In this document: piece after piece, positions 24,669 through 34,566 of the stretch
How positions within the stretch are numbered: position 1 is the stretch's first letter
Layout of the letters: every line of letters begins with the position of its first letter
Source of the DNA: Singulisphaera sp. GP187
Lineage (GTDB): Bacteria; Planctomycetota; GCA-002687715
Assembly (NCBI GenBank): GCA_945907755.1
Contig: CAMDTN010000013.1
Coordinates: 1-59,213, forward strand
Direction: 5' to 3'
DNA: 59,213 bases
Notes under the pieces: model-generated
What the model was told of the DNA's origin: nothing
The model's input: the letters and a program-made list of their open reading frames with translations, nothing else
Database searches by the model: none
Made by a program: the position numbers and the translations under genes

Positions 24669-27425
24669 TCACCACACGCGGAAGAATAGACCGTTCGCGG
24701 CAGGAAACTCGATTTCGCTGAAGCCGCTAGGTGCACCACCTGACACGAATTGGAAGGGCGCGGTGAGCGGCGAAGCGTTGGTCTGTGGGCCGAGGCCCGC
24801 AAAGTTGGACCAAGTCACGGGCAGCGGCAGGCCAAGGCCGCCACCTGGGCTGATGCCCACGATGGAAGTGTTCAGCGCGCTGCGCCACACGCGCGGTGGC
24901 GTGTATTCGCTGATGCGCACGCCGCCGCCAGGCTGGAAAGTCGCAATCACTGTGGCTGGCGAGAACAGCGGCAGAGCGCCGCCGCTATCGGTGCCGGGGA
25001 TTTCGTCCCAGCGCGTGATCACCGCACCGCCAACACAAGTAACCGTAATCTGCCCGCTGATTTGCGGGCCCATGTCCGACCACAACGCGGCGATGCGCGG
25101 CGCATTGCTCATGAACTCTGCGATGGTTGGGGTGAAATCGGGGCTGCCAGTGCCAAAGGTGATGTTGCCGTTGGCGTTCACAAAGAACTGCGTATAGGCC
25201 GTGCCGTAGAACGAAACGGTTTGCGGGCCGCACAGCGGCATTGCGCCGGGCTGCACTGCCACGAAAGTATTATCGGCGATGGGGCCTTGCACCACTGCGC
25301 CGCTGCCCGTGTTCACGACATGCAAGCCAATAGGTTGTGAACCCGCGAAGCCGCCCGGCGACGAAGGCGACATCACCAACGCTTGCATGCTCAAGTCAAT
25401 GGCGCCGCCCAAGGGCAAACTCGTTCCAAGCGGGATCGTCGGCAATGGTGTGGTGAAAGTGAGCCCGAAGAAGCTGCCGAATGTCGGCGCAGTGATGTCC
25501 AAATTCAGAATAAAGCTGGGCAGCGGAGAACCGAATTGCAACGATTCTTGTGGCCGCAGCGTGTCTGTATTGCTGGTCAGCATGACATCGCCAGGAGCAC
25601 CTAACACCTGCGAAAAGAGCATGAGCGAGACGGAACTACCCACTGGGCGATAAATATCCACGGGCTGGAGCCCGGTGCCCACCAAGCCATCCACACTGAA
25701 AAACAACTGGCTGCCTTGGGTTTGGAATTGCGCTTGCGATGTGGGCGAAGCCAGCGCGCTGGTGTAAGTGGCGGCGAGCTCTGCGGCATTCAGCTCCCGC
25801 GGATACAGGCGGAACTCGTCCATGACAACATTGTTGGCAGATGGAATCCCAGTGCCGACGCTGCCGATGCGCAATGTGCTCGCCGAAGTGAAACTGTGCG
25901 CTACCCCTGTGAGCTGCACAAACTGTGTCCCGTTGCGATAGCCGCGCAGAATGTTCTGAGCGTCGCGAGTAAAGCTGACCACCACGCCATCGCCGATGTA
26001 CGGCTCGGGCACATCCACAATGCAAGAAGCGGTGCTCGGGCCGCTGCCTACGGTGAGCACAACCTTGGGCGGCGTACCGATGGTTCCTGCGGGAACCAGC
26101 ACCACATTGACCGGCATGCCAACCGCGCCCATGAGCCCGCCGGATAACTGCGTCAGCGGGACAGCACCGTTACGCTTCAGCCACATGCTGATGGTGTAGG
26201 CACCAGGACCGAGATTTGGCGACCAACCGCTGTCTACAAATGACGCAGTACCGCTACCGCCGTTGCACTCCAAGCCATTGTGGAATTGTCCCGGCCTTGT
26301 GCCGAGCGAATGCCCCGCCACCACGGCATTCAAAGCACCCGCGGGTGTGGATGCGGCGTTCAATGTAGTGCTGCCAGCGGGCTCGTTGAATTCGCAATAG
26401 ATGCGTTCGGGTACAGCGCCGCCAGACGGGCGATACCAGCGCTCTAGCGAGAATTTGATGTCAATGGCGCCGGTGTCCAGCGAAGCGATGGTTACCCAAC
26501 CACGCTCCGTGGCCATAGCGCCAGGCGCCACCGAACCACCGCACAGGTACAGATGCTTCGACTTCACTCCAGTCTGCTGGGTCATGTTGCCGCGGCGCGG
26601 CCACACGCGGTCGATGTTCTGGTTCGCGCTCAGGCGTACACCGAGGCCGGCATCCACCGGATCGTCTTCACCGTCACTGGAGTTCTCTACAGGCTGCGAC
26701 GCCGAGGAACCCTTCTTCACACCAGAGTCGGTCCAGCGCACCAAGATCTGCGACACCGCGCGCGCGTCACTGCAAGTGAGTTGAATAGTGCCGATCTCGC
26801 ATTCATACCCGCCGATATCGCAATTGAATCCAAGCGCCGGTGCCGTGGAGGGAAGCGGGGCCATCAACGAATAGCCGCAACCATAAGGCTGGAAGCCGAG
26901 ATCGTTGGAGACCAGCACATCGGTGACTGTCAATGCGACGCCCGCGGCGTCCAGCAATGTGATGGTGATGCCGTCGGCGGGGACGCCCAAAGTGTTGACC
27001 GCACGGAAGCGCACAACGGTGTGCGAGGCCACGGAGTTTTGCATCCATACAGCTTGCAGCACATCCAACACGCCATTCGGGCCAGCCGTGCCCGTGAAGC
27101 GCATGTATTGGCCGACTGTTGCGGGCACGCGGCCATCTTGCAGCACACTGCCACCGGTCAGGTGCACGGTGTCGAGAGCGGGAAAGCTGCTTGTGCCGAG
27201 CGGCGCGGCGGTGCCGCCAAGAACAGGCAGCGCGCCGCTGTCGACGATGACAGGCTGCGGCGCAGCGCCGTCCACTGGCAACACGAAGCGCAGGCTAAGC
27301 CCGTTGCGCGTGACTCCGGTGCGATTGACGAAAGCCATGTCTTCGCTGGTCTGGGCCAGCAGAGGCGCCGCTGCACTCAGCAGCAACACACATAGACAGA
27401 TGGCTGTGGCAACGCCAAATTTCAT
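24669..27425 (-). CDS. Large secreted protein with LamG-like domain
   Basis: A 918-residue exported protein. A signal peptide spans residues 1-24 and ends AAPLLAQ. Residues of about 375-560 resemble a LamG/concanavalin-like fold (FVDSGWSPNLGPGAYTISMWLKRNG, then IGDGVVVSFTRDAQNILRGYRNG and MDEFRLYPRELNAAEL), as found in surface adhesins and sugar-binding proteins. The last 200 residues have a nidogen-like feel (YTQFFVNANGNITFGTGSPDF). The start at 27425 has GGAG ten bases upstream; a slightly longer reading exists to 27461. Beta-sandwich content is high and no catalytic residues are visible. Likely a surface or matrix protein; a clear ligand is not predictable. Confidence 0.82.
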   Translation of the reverse strand: MKFGVATAICLCVLLLSAAAPLLAQTSEDMAFVNRTGVTRNGLSLRFVLPVDGAAPQPVIVDSGALPVLGGTAAPLGTSSFPALDTVHLTGGSVLQDGRVPATVGQYMRFTGTAGPNGVLDVLQAVWMQNSVASHTVVRFRAVNTLGVPADGITITLLDAAGVALTVTDVLVSNDLGFQPYGCGYSLMAPLPSTAPALGFNCDIGGYECEIGTIQLTCSDARAVSQILVRWTDSGVKKGSSASQPVENSSDGEDDPVDAGLGVRLSANQNIDRVWPRRGNMTQQTGVKSKHLYLCGGSVAPGAMATERGWVTIASLDTGAIDIKFSLERWYRPSGGAVPERIYCEFNEPAGSTTLNAASTPAGALNAVVAGHSLGTRPGQFHNGLECNGGSGTASFVDSGWSPNLGPGAYTISMWLKRNGAVPLTQLSGGLMGAVGMPVNVVLVPAGTIGTPPKVVLTVGSGPSTASCIVDVPEPYIGDGVVVSFTRDAQNILRGYRNGTQFVQLTGVAHSFTSASTLRIGSVGTGIPSANNVVMDEFRLYPRELNAAELAATYTSALASPTSQAQFQTQGSQLFFSVDGLVGTGLQPVDIYRPVGSSVSLMLFSQVLGAPGDVMLTSNTDTLRPQESLQFGSPLPSFILNLDITAPTFGSFFGLTFTTPLPTIPLGTSLPLGGAIDLSMQALVMSPSSPGGFAGSQPIGLHVVNTGSGAVVQGPIADNTFVAVQPGAMPLCGPQTVSFYGTAYTQFFVNANGNITFGTGSPDFTPTIAEFMSNAPRIAALWSDMGPQISGQITVTCVGGAVITRWDEIPGTDSGGALPLFSPATVIATFQPGGGVRISEYTPPRVWRSALNTSIVGISPGGGLGLPLPVTWSNFAGLGPQTNASPLTAPFQFVSGGAPSGFSEIEFPAANGLFFRVW

Positions 27426-27632
27426 GGAATCAACACTCCGGGCGGGTACGAACCGGCGCACGCGACGAGATCAAGCCTATCCCGCACACTGCGCGCGTAA
27501 CAAGGTTCAATAGATATCCAGCCCAGCAATTACACGCCGCCGCGCCATTTTCCCGACACCTGCTCGGGGCACCAATCGCAACACCCGCCTAGCGTAGGGG
27601 TTGCGTCGAAAGGGCGCCAATGCGCGGGGCCG
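27426..27632. other. Intergenic region before the LamG-type gene
   Basis: The gap between the kinase stop and the LamG gene start, both on the minus strand. It must hold the LamG gene's promoter, but I find no well-spaced -35/-10 pair, no hairpin with a T run and no RNA gene. Confidence 0.4.
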
Positions 27633-30503
27633 TTAGTGCGAGGTCAAAGCCCGTGCGGCGCGGAGGCCGACGAGTTTGTCGCGTTGATCGTCGGCGCGAT
27701 AGTCGCGAGCTGTGCAGCGCGCGCGCTCGGCGGTGCTCATGAAACCGCCGCCGCGGCACACCCAACCCGGGTAAACCGAGCCATCCTCCACCGCCGCATT
27801 CGCAGCCACCATGCGTAAACCTGTGCCCGGCTCTACCGCGTGCGTGTAGGCCGCCATGCGATCCGCGCACCACTCCCACACATTGCCCAACATGTCATGC
27901 AAGCCGAAACCATTCGGCACGCGCAATCCAATGGGCGCGTGCACTACATAGCCGTCGTGCCAAATTTCGTATTCCATCGGCGGGCCGCCATACTCTTTCA
28001 GACTCTGATCCGCCAAGTTTGCAGCGGCAGCCAAAGCCCCGCGCTCGCCACACCACCACGGCGCCGCAGCACTGCTGTCAGAACGACCACGCGCCGCGTT
28101 TTCCCATTGCGCTTCCGTGGGCAACGCGAGCGACCACAAGGCCAACCCCCGCGCCGCTTCCGCGTGAGTGATGCTCTCGACCGGATGCAATAGCGTCGGG
28201 TGATAGCGACTGCGATCTGCAACCCCGGGGTGGTGCATGGACGGATTCGTGCTCGCCGCGCGCAACCACTGTGCCTGAGTGATCTCATGCTTGCCGATGA
28301 AGTGCGCGCTCAGGGCCACGCGCTGCGCCGGGCCTTCCGAGCGTTGCGCCATCGCGTCGATGTTGGCGCCCGCCACAGCTTCCTCGCGTTCAATGACCTC
28401 TGCGCCCATGACGAAATCGGAATTGCCTAACAGCACCAGCACCAGCGCGCTGTCTTCGCTCAGAACCAGTTCGCCATTGGCTGCGGCGCTGCGTTGCGGC
28501 ACGCTGCCGCTTTGCAAATGCGCGAACTCTTCCAGCGTGGTGCGAGGGTCTGCACCCAGTGGCACTAATCCGAGCTGTGGTTCCAGCGGCGGCACACCGC
28601 TGTAGCGCGGGTTGCGTTGCATGCGTTCGCGCGCTTGCGCCCACAAGGCCGCCGGAGCGTGCAAACTATTCTCTTCGATCGCTGCGGTGAACAGAGCCAA
28701 CGCCGCCACGCGCGCGCGCGTGATTTGCAGCGCGGTCAAATCCAGCAACAGCCCTTGCACTGCTTCTGTGCGCCACGCCGCCACGGCGCCCGCAGACGCC
28801 GCGCCTGCCGCCTGCAATTCCAGCAGCGCCGCTTCGTGCGTGCCGCGCCGCAGCAACAGCGCGTCGGTTTGCGCCAACCACGCTGTCATGCCAAGCACGC
28901 CGCCCAAGTTCGCAGGATCTGCGGCCCAGCCCGCTTGCGCTTGCTGGCGCAAGTCGCGCACGCGTTTGGTGTCGGCCAATTCTTCCAGCCGCGTCACGGT
29001 GCCTTGCAGCACTTGTGCGTGTTCGCGCTCGTTGCCGAGGAAGAACGAAGTGGTGACCAACGCCGCGCACAAGAAAATAATCACGGCACCAATGCCGATG
29101 GCCGCCGCAGGGTTGCGCTGCGCCCAACGCAAGCAGCGCACGGGCAGCGGCACCGGCCGCGCATGGATGGGCTCGTGCTCGCGGATGCGACGCAAATCGT
29201 CGGCCAGTTCTTGCGCGGTGCGATAGCGGCGTTGGCGGTCTTTTTGCAACGCGGTCAGCACCACGAGACTCAAGTCGCGCGGCACATGCCGGTTCAGCTT
29301 GCGCGGGTCTTGCGGCTCGTGCTCCAGAATCGCGCGCGCCAATTGGTCGCGCGTGGCGCCAATGAACGGTTGTTGCAAAGTGATCAGCTCGTAGAGCGTG
29401 ACGCCGAGGCCCCACACATCGCTACGTCTGTCTACTGTGGATGGGTCGCCACTCAGTTGCTCTGGCGACATGTAGGCCGGCGTGCCCACGCGGTCGCCTT
29501 GTTGCGTCAGCGCAAGGTTGTCAACGCCTTCAAGGCGCGCCACACCAAAGTCCAACAACATCGGTTCGTTGCCGCGCGTCACCATAATATTCGCGGGCTT
29601 CACATCGCGGTGCACCACGCCGGCTTCATGGGCCGCATGCAACGCGGCGGCGGTTTTTTCCATTAAGCGCATGGCACTGAGGATGCCTTTGCGCAGCGCA
29701 GCTTCGCGACGCGGCGCTTCCGTGGGCTGACCGTCGGCGTGCACTGTGGTGGCGCTATCAAGGTCGACCTGCCCCGCGCGGCTGTGCCCAGACGCCGCGC
29801 GGGCTTGCGCAAGCACACGCGCGAGAGGCACACCATCCACCCAGCGCATGGCGATCCACGACAAACCATCGTCGGTGCCCGCTTCAAACACAGGGCAAAT
29901 GCCAGGGTGATCTAAACGCGACGCCGCTTCGGCCTCGCGCCGAAAACGCAGCAGCACTTCGTAGGTGTCGTGCCGCAGCGGCACCGCCAGAACTTTCAGC
30001 GCCACCGTGCGGCCCAAATGTGTGTCCACCGCGCGATACACCACGCCCATGCCACCGCGGCCGATTTCGTCTTCGATGCGATAGTGCGCGATGGTCTGTT
30101 GTGGTTGCGGTAACGCGCCGCCGCGACGCGAAGCACCAGCGGAGAAATGATTGCCACTACCGGCCATGGTGCCGGATTCCGGAGCAGTAGCGCCGCCCGT
30201 TGCACGAGCAGCGTCAGCCGCCGTGCCACCGCCGGTCGCGCGCGCAGCTTCCGCGGTGCCCTCGAAGCGCTCGTGAAAATTGTGCGGGACCACCGAACCG
30301 CTCGCATCCAGCGCAGGGTCGCGGAACTGCGAGGCGCTGGCCATCAGCGGTTCATATTCGGCGCGGATCGCGTCCGCGTGGATGGGCGCGCGGGCAACAT
30401 AGGCTTCCAGCGATTTGGGCGTACCGCGGCCCAAATCGGCGAGAAACTCGTCGAGAAACGCCTCTACCGCGGCGCGTTCGGCATTGGATCCAGAATCCCC
30501 CAT
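27633..30503 (-). CDS. Ser/Thr protein kinase fused to SUMF1/FGE-like domain
   Basis: A 956-residue signalling protein. The N-terminal 130 residues are low-complexity (Ala/Gly/Thr). The kinase domain (about 141-440) is complete: GRGGMG at 148-153, catalytic lysine K170, HRD at 298-300, DFG at 318-320, and GTPAYMSPEQ. One membrane segment lies at 467-489, and a helical stretch follows. The C-terminal 230 residues carry the formylglycine-generating-enzyme/SUMF1-like fold with LPTEAQWENAARG, MLGNVWEWCAD and CRGGGF. This architecture is frequent in planctomycetes. The extracellular domain may be a sensor rather than an active enzyme. The gene diverges from gdhA with only 57 bases between start codons. 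Confidence 0.92.
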   Translation of the reverse strand: MGDSGSNAERAAVEAFLDEFLADLGRGTPKSLEAYVARAPIHADAIRAEYEPLMASASQFRDPALDASGSVVPHNFHERFEGTAEAARATGGGTAADAARATGGATAPESGTMAGSGNHFSAGASRRGGALPQPQQTIAHYRIEDEIGRGGMGVVYRAVDTHLGRTVALKVLAVPLRHDTYEVLLRFRREAEAASRLDHPGICPVFEAGTDDGLSWIAMRWVDGVPLARVLAQARAASGHSRAGQVDLDSATTVHADGQPTEAPRREAALRKGILSAMRLMEKTAAALHAAHEAGVVHRDVKPANIMVTRGNEPMLLDFGVARLEGVDNLALTQQGDRVGTPAYMSPEQLSGDPSTVDRRSDVWGLGVTLYELITLQQPFIGATRDQLARAILEHEPQDPRKLNRHVPRDLSLVVLTALQKDRQRRYRTAQELADDLRRIREHEPIHARPVPLPVRCLRWAQRNPAAAIGIGAVIIFLCAALVTTSFFLGNEREHAQVLQGTVTRLEELADTKRVRDLRQQAQAGWAADPANLGGVLGMTAWLAQTDALLLRRGTHEAALLELQAAGAASAGAVAAWRTEAVQGLLLDLTALQITRARVAALALFTAAIEENSLHAPAALWAQARERMQRNPRYSGVPPLEPQLGLVPLGADPRTTLEEFAHLQSGSVPQRSAAANGELVLSEDSALVLVLLGNSDFVMGAEVIEREEAVAGANIDAMAQRSEGPAQRVALSAHFIGKHEITQAQWLRAASTNPSMHHPGVADRSRYHPTLLHPVESITHAEAARGLALWSLALPTEAQWENAARGRSDSSAAAPWWCGERGALAAAANLADQSLKEYGGPPMEYEIWHDGYVVHAPIGLRVPNGFGLHDMLGNVWEWCADRMAAYTHAVEPGTGLRMVAANAAVEDGSVYPGWVCRGGGFMSTAERARCTARDYRADDQRDKLVGLRAARALTSH

Positions 30504-30560
30504 GGTGTGCTCAGTTTACAGCCCGCCCCGGCGCATAGAATCCGCGCAAAGGCAGACCCC

Positions 30561-32000
30561 ATGGCACCCCGCAAACCAACACGCATCAAAGAAGACCTGA
30601 ACTTCAAACGCATCGTGGACCAGCAGTTCGACCGCGCCGCAGCGCACCTGCATGCGGAGCCGGGCCTGCTGGATCAGATCAAGTGTTGCAACAACATCTT
30701 CAGCTTCACCTTCCCGGTGCGCTCTGGAAACGGCGTGCGCATGGTGCAAGGCTGGCGCGCAGAGCACAGCCACCATCGGCGCCCGCTGAAAGGCGGCATT
30801 CGTTACTCGCTGCATGTGGATGCCGACGAAGTGCAGGCTCTGGCCGCATTGATGACCTACAAGTGCGCAATCGTGAATGTGCCCTTCGGTGGCTCGAAAG
30901 GCGCGGTGAAGGTGGACCCACGCACCACCAGTGTCGAAGAGCTGGAGGCCATCACGCGGCGCTACGCCTTCGAGCTGTGTCACAAGAACTTCATCGGGCC
31001 AGGCATCAATGTGCCCGCGCCAGACATGGGGACTGGCGAGCGCGAGATGGCGTGGATCGCCGACACCTACACCGCACTGCACAGCACCGATGTGAACGCT
31101 TTCGCTTGCGTCACAGGCAAGCCGGTTTCCCAAGGCGGCATCCAAGGGCGCACCGAAGCCACCGGGCGCGGCATCTTCTATGGCATCAATGAAGTGCTGA
31201 CCAACAAATCGTCGCTGAAGCACTTCGGCATGAAGGCTGGCCTCGGCGGCAAGACGTTTGCTGTGCAAGGTTTCGGCAATGTGGGCTTTCACGCCGCGTG
31301 CATCATCACGGCGGAAGGCGGCGCGAAGTTGGTGTCCGTCGGCGAATGGGATGGGTGCGTGTTCAACGCCAAGGGCATCGATCCGGTGGCGCTGAAAAAC
31401 TGGCAGAAACTGCACGGCACCATCCTCGGATTCCCTGGCGCAACCTCATCGAAAGACAAGCACGCCGTCTTGGGTGTCGAATGCGATGTGCTGATTCCTG
31501 CTGCGTTGGAAAACCAGATCACGCTGGCCAATGTGCGCCGCGTGAAGGCGAAGTTGGTGGCCGAAGGTGCCAACGGCCCCACCACGCCGGGTGCTGAAGC
31601 CGCGCTGCTGCGCCGCGGTATTCATGTGCTGCCAGATATCTGGTTGAACGCCGGTGGCGTCACAGTGTCGTACTTCGAGTGGGTGAAAAACTTGTCGCAC
31701 ATGCGCTTCGGGCGCTTGGCGAAGCAGTTCCAGTCGTCGCGCGAATCGCTGTCCATCGAAGCCATGGAAGGTTTGACGGGGCAAAAATTGGCGTCAGCCG
31801 AACGCGACCGCATGACTGCGGGCCCCGAAGAAGTCGATCTCGTCCGCTCGGGCCTGAAAGGCACCATGGAAGATGCATGGCGCGAGATCCTCGAAGAAAT
31901 GCTAGTGAGCAAGAAGCCGAAGGACGCACGCCTTGCTAGCTATGTGGTGGCCGTGCGCAAGGTGCTGGCCAGCTACGAGCGGCTGGGCATCTTCCCCTGA
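30561..32000 (+). CDS. gdhA: Glutamate (Glu/Leu/Phe/Val) dehydrogenase
   Basis: Converts glutamate to 2-oxoglutarate and ammonia, or the reverse, with NAD(P). The ATG at 30561 has AAAGG upstream; a longer reading into the divergent kinase gene is a shadow. The 479 residues have the substrate motif LKGGIRYS (77-83), catalytic-lysine segments MTYK and VPFGGSKG at about 98-114, DMGTGEREMAW, TEATGRGIFYG, and the Rossmann motif VQGFGNVG. Length is slightly above the usual 420-450. The C-terminal NAGGVTVSYFEW is diagnostic. It overlaps the cardiolipin synthase start by one base (TGATG), so the two are translated from one message. NAD or NADP use is not clear. Confidence 0.93.
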   Translation: MAPRKPTRIKEDLNFKRIVDQQFDRAAAHLHAEPGLLDQIKCCNNIFSFTFPVRSGNGVRMVQGWRAEHSHHRRPLKGGIRYSLHVDADEVQALAALMTYKCAIVNVPFGGSKGAVKVDPRTTSVEELEAITRRYAFELCHKNFIGPGINVPAPDMGTGEREMAWIADTYTALHSTDVNAFACVTGKPVSQGGIQGRTEATGRGIFYGINEVLTNKSSLKHFGMKAGLGGKTFAVQGFGNVGFHAACIITAEGGAKLVSVGEWDGCVFNAKGIDPVALKNWQKLHGTILGFPGATSSKDKHAVLGVECDVLIPAALENQITLANVRRVKAKLVAEGANGPTTPGAEAALLRRGIHVLPDIWLNAGGVTVSYFEWVKNLSHMRFGRLAKQFQSSRESLSIEAMEGLTGQKLASAERDRMTAGPEEVDLVRSGLKGTMEDAWREILEEMLVSKKPKDARLASYVVAVRKVLASYERLGIFP

Positions 32001-33427
32001 TGAACCCATTCGCCGACTGGCCTGCATTCGCCCTGTTCGCCGCAGAGAGACTTGCGGCTTGCGCCTGCGCGTTGCACGCGGTCTACCGGAAGCGCCGCAA
32101 CCCAACGTCAGCCGCCAGTTGGGTTGTGGTGTGCGTGTTCATTCCCGTGTTGGGGTCTTTCGGCTATGTCACATTGGGCGCCGAGCGCGTGCAACGCCGC
32201 GTGTTGCGCCGCCGCCGCGCGCGCGCCGAACAGCGCAGCGCTGAATGGGCAGCATTGGGCCTAACGCTGCCCGCGGAAGCCACCGCCGAACATGCACTGG
32301 CCGTGCGCGCTGGCTTGGCCGGGCTTGGCGGCAACCCGTTCGTCAGCGGGAATTCGCTGCGCTTGCATGTGGACGGCGACGAGGCCTACCCAGCCATGCT
32401 GCAAGCCATTCGCGGCGCGCAACGCAGCGTTGTGCTGGCCAGCTACATCTTCGACAGCAAAGGCGCGGATTCTGTTGGCGTCGACTTCTTGGAAGCACTC
32501 ACCCACGCGGCGCGCCGCGGCGTGCGCGTGCGCGTGCTGTACGACGCAGTTGGGTCTGGCGCCACGCGCGCCCGGTTTTTCGAGCCGCTGCGCGCAGCCG
32601 GCGCCCGCGTGCAAGAGTTTTTCCCGCGCCTGCAAGCATGGCGCCTGAACTTCCGCGACCACCGCAAGATACTGCTGGTCGATGACCGCATCGGTTTCGT
32701 GTCATCGCTGAACATTGGCGCACGCCACCTGCGCAAGGGCCCTTGTTTTTCCAGCCACGACTTCAGCGTAGAAATCGCTGGGCCGGTGTTGGAGCAATTG
32801 CGTCTTGCCTATGAACGCGAGTGGCTCTTCGCCACCGATGAAGAGGCCGAGCAAGAAGTGGTGGCGCTGCCGCCGGCGTCAGGCCCCCACGCGGTGCAGG
32901 TGCTGGAAGGCGGGCCGTTCCACACCGACCCCGTGTTCCTGACCAGTTTGGTCAGCGCCATTCATCACTCGCGCTCCGACATCATGCTGTGCACGCCGTA
33001 TTTCATCCCGGATGCCACGCTGCGGATGGCGCTACGCACAGCAGTCAGCCGTGGCGTGAAACTGACGCTGTTGGTGCCCGAGCGCTGCGACAGCATGTTG
33101 GTCGACCGCGCCCGCATGAACGAACTGCGCCCGTTGGCACGCGAAGCGCAGGTGCGCGTGCTGCTGGTGCCTGGCCCCATGCAGCACACCAAAGTGGCCA
33201 TTCTCGATGGCGAAGTGGCCCTGCTTGGCTCGAGCAATCTTGACAACCGTTCCCTGTTCTTGAACTTCGAACTGGATATTGCAGTGGCGTCGCGGGAATT
33301 CGCGCAACAGTTGCACAGCATGCTCGCACCGGATGTTGCGCGAGCACATGCGCTGCCCACGACGCGCGCACCCCTGCTGACACTGTTTGCTGAACGCGCC
33401 GCAGCACTGTTCGCGCCCTTGCTGTAG
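32000..33427 (+). CDS. cls: Cardiolipin synthase (PLD-type)
   Basis: Joins two phosphatidylglycerols, or phosphatidylglycerol and CDP-diacylglycerol, into cardiolipin at the inner membrane. The 475-residue protein has an N-terminal membrane and PLDc_N region (about 1-60), then two HxKxxxxD catalytic motifs: HRKILLVDD at 221-229 and QHTKVAILDGE with H396/K398/D403. Each is followed by a GSSN or SSLN motif. The N-terminal basic patch VLRRRRARAEQR fits membrane lipid binding. It is co-transcribed with gdhA, an unusual partner. With plsY and the glycosyltransferase, it adds to the membrane-lipid genes in this window. Confidence 0.9.
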   Translation: MNPFADWPAFALFAAERLAACACALHAVYRKRRNPTSAASWVVVCVFIPVLGSFGYVTLGAERVQRRVLRRRRARAEQRSAEWAALGLTLPAEATAEHALAVRAGLAGLGGNPFVSGNSLRLHVDGDEAYPAMLQAIRGAQRSVVLASYIFDSKGADSVGVDFLEALTHAARRGVRVRVLYDAVGSGATRARFFEPLRAAGARVQEFFPRLQAWRLNFRDHRKILLVDDRIGFVSSLNIGARHLRKGPCFSSHDFSVEIAGPVLEQLRLAYEREWLFATDEEAEQEVVALPPASGPHAVQVLEGGPFHTDPVFLTSLVSAIHHSRSDIMLCTPYFIPDATLRMALRTAVSRGVKLTLLVPERCDSMLVDRARMNELRPLAREAQVRVLLVPGPMQHTKVAILDGEVALLGSSNLDNRSLFLNFELDIAVASREFAQQLHSMLAPDVARAHALPTTRAPLLTLFAERAAALFAPLL

Positions 33428-33576
33428 TTACTGCTCAATCAAGCGCGCATGGAGCCATGGTGGCCGCGCAGATGCTCAAGCGGCACGCTTGCGGCGAATG
33501 CCATTGGCGCTCAATGCGTTGTCGCGTTCTAATCCTGCACCCGCCACGCATTTGCTGCCCTCTGCAGAGAACCGCA

Positions 33577-34566
33577 ATGTCCATACCACTTCCACCCCCG
33601 CCCCAGAGCCGCTTCGAGCGCCTTGCTCACTTGGCACGCACTATTCTGCACGCGCCCTTCTTAGGGTTGGTGCTTATCGAAGCAGATTACTTCTGGTCCG
33701 ATGGCTCGCGCGAGCCGCCGGAACAGCTTTATTTGCACATGGCGCCGTTTAGTGCGCTGTGCTTCCGCACAGGCCAGACGCAATACATTGGCGACACCGT
33801 CGCAGACCCGCGCTTCGCCTCCAACGCGTTGGTGCAGTCTTGGCCCGAACTGCGCTCGATCTGTTGCGCGCCCATCCGCACCAGTGGCATGGGGCCAGCC
33901 GCAACGCTGTGGGTAGCCTCGCCGGAAACCAACGCTTTCAGCGCGGCCGATCTGATCTCTCTGAGTGAATTTGCGCGCTTGATGGAATTGGACATTCGCG
34001 CGCACTACGCTGCGGAACTGAAACTCGGCGCCCCGTCCAACACTCGCCTGTCAGGGCTATCCAACGTCGATTCGCTCACCGGCCTTGCCAATAGATCCAG
34101 CGCAGAATTGCAACTGCAACAAGAACTGAACCACGCCTGCGTTAGCGGCGGCAACTTCAGCGCCTTGATGTGCACGGCCGATGGACTTGCCGCAGAAGAC
34201 GAGAACGAACTGAGCGAGGAACAGCGCGCGCTGGTGCGCTCCATGGGGCGCAATTTGGCCAGCGCGTTGCGCCCTTCAGATTTTGTCAGCCGCGCGGGGC
34301 CGGTCGAATTCCTGATCGTCGCACGCAACTGCGAGAAAGACGAAGCCCTTAGCCTTGCCGAGCAAGTGCGCCAGTATTTCCTGTCGAGCTTGCCGGAGGA
34401 TGCAGCGGCGGCGGGCGTCACGCTCAGTTTCGGCGTGGCCACCGCAGGCGCTGGCGACATGCGCGGGGTGGAAGGCCTGTGGGATAGCTGTTGCAGCGCG
34501 CTGCAAATGGCGCAGCGCGACGGCGGCAACTGTGTGCGCAGCACCAACGATCTTGTGATCAGCTAA
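33577..34566 (+). CDS. GAF domain plus degenerate GGDEF protein
   Basis: A 329-residue protein. Residues of about 10-180 resemble a GAF sensory domain (FRTGQTQYIGDTVADPRF, RSICCAPIRTSG). From about residue 195, NVDSLTGLANR and a late VTLSFGVA strand match the diguanylate cyclase (GGDEF) fold, but the active-site loop reads RAGPVEFLIVA instead of GGDEF, and the segment upstream of it lacks the usual metal-binding aspartate pattern. It is therefore probably catalytically inactive and may bind GTP or c-di-GMP or act as a scaffold. The ATG at 33577 fits the family better than 33457. The stop overlaps the convergent aminotransferase stop. Confidence 0.78.
   Translation: MSIPLPPPPQSRFERLAHLARTILHAPFLGLVLIEADYFWSDGSREPPEQLYLHMAPFSALCFRTGQTQYIGDTVADPRFASNALVQSWPELRSICCAPIRTSGMGPAATLWVASPETNAFSAADLISLSEFARLMELDIRAHYAAELKLGAPSNTRLSGLSNVDSLTGLANRSSAELQLQQELNHACVSGGNFSALMCTADGLAAEDENELSEEQRALVRSMGRNLASALRPSDFVSRAGPVEFLIVARNCEKDEALSLAEQVRQYFLSSLPEDAAAAGVTLSFGVATAGAGDMRGVEGLWDSCCSALQMAQRDGGNCVRSTNDLVIS

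Noticed and set aside
30147-30560. N-terminal extension of the glutamate dehydrogenase
   Set aside because: The extra 138 codons are antisense to the kinase gene, and a ribosome site sits before the ATG at 30561.
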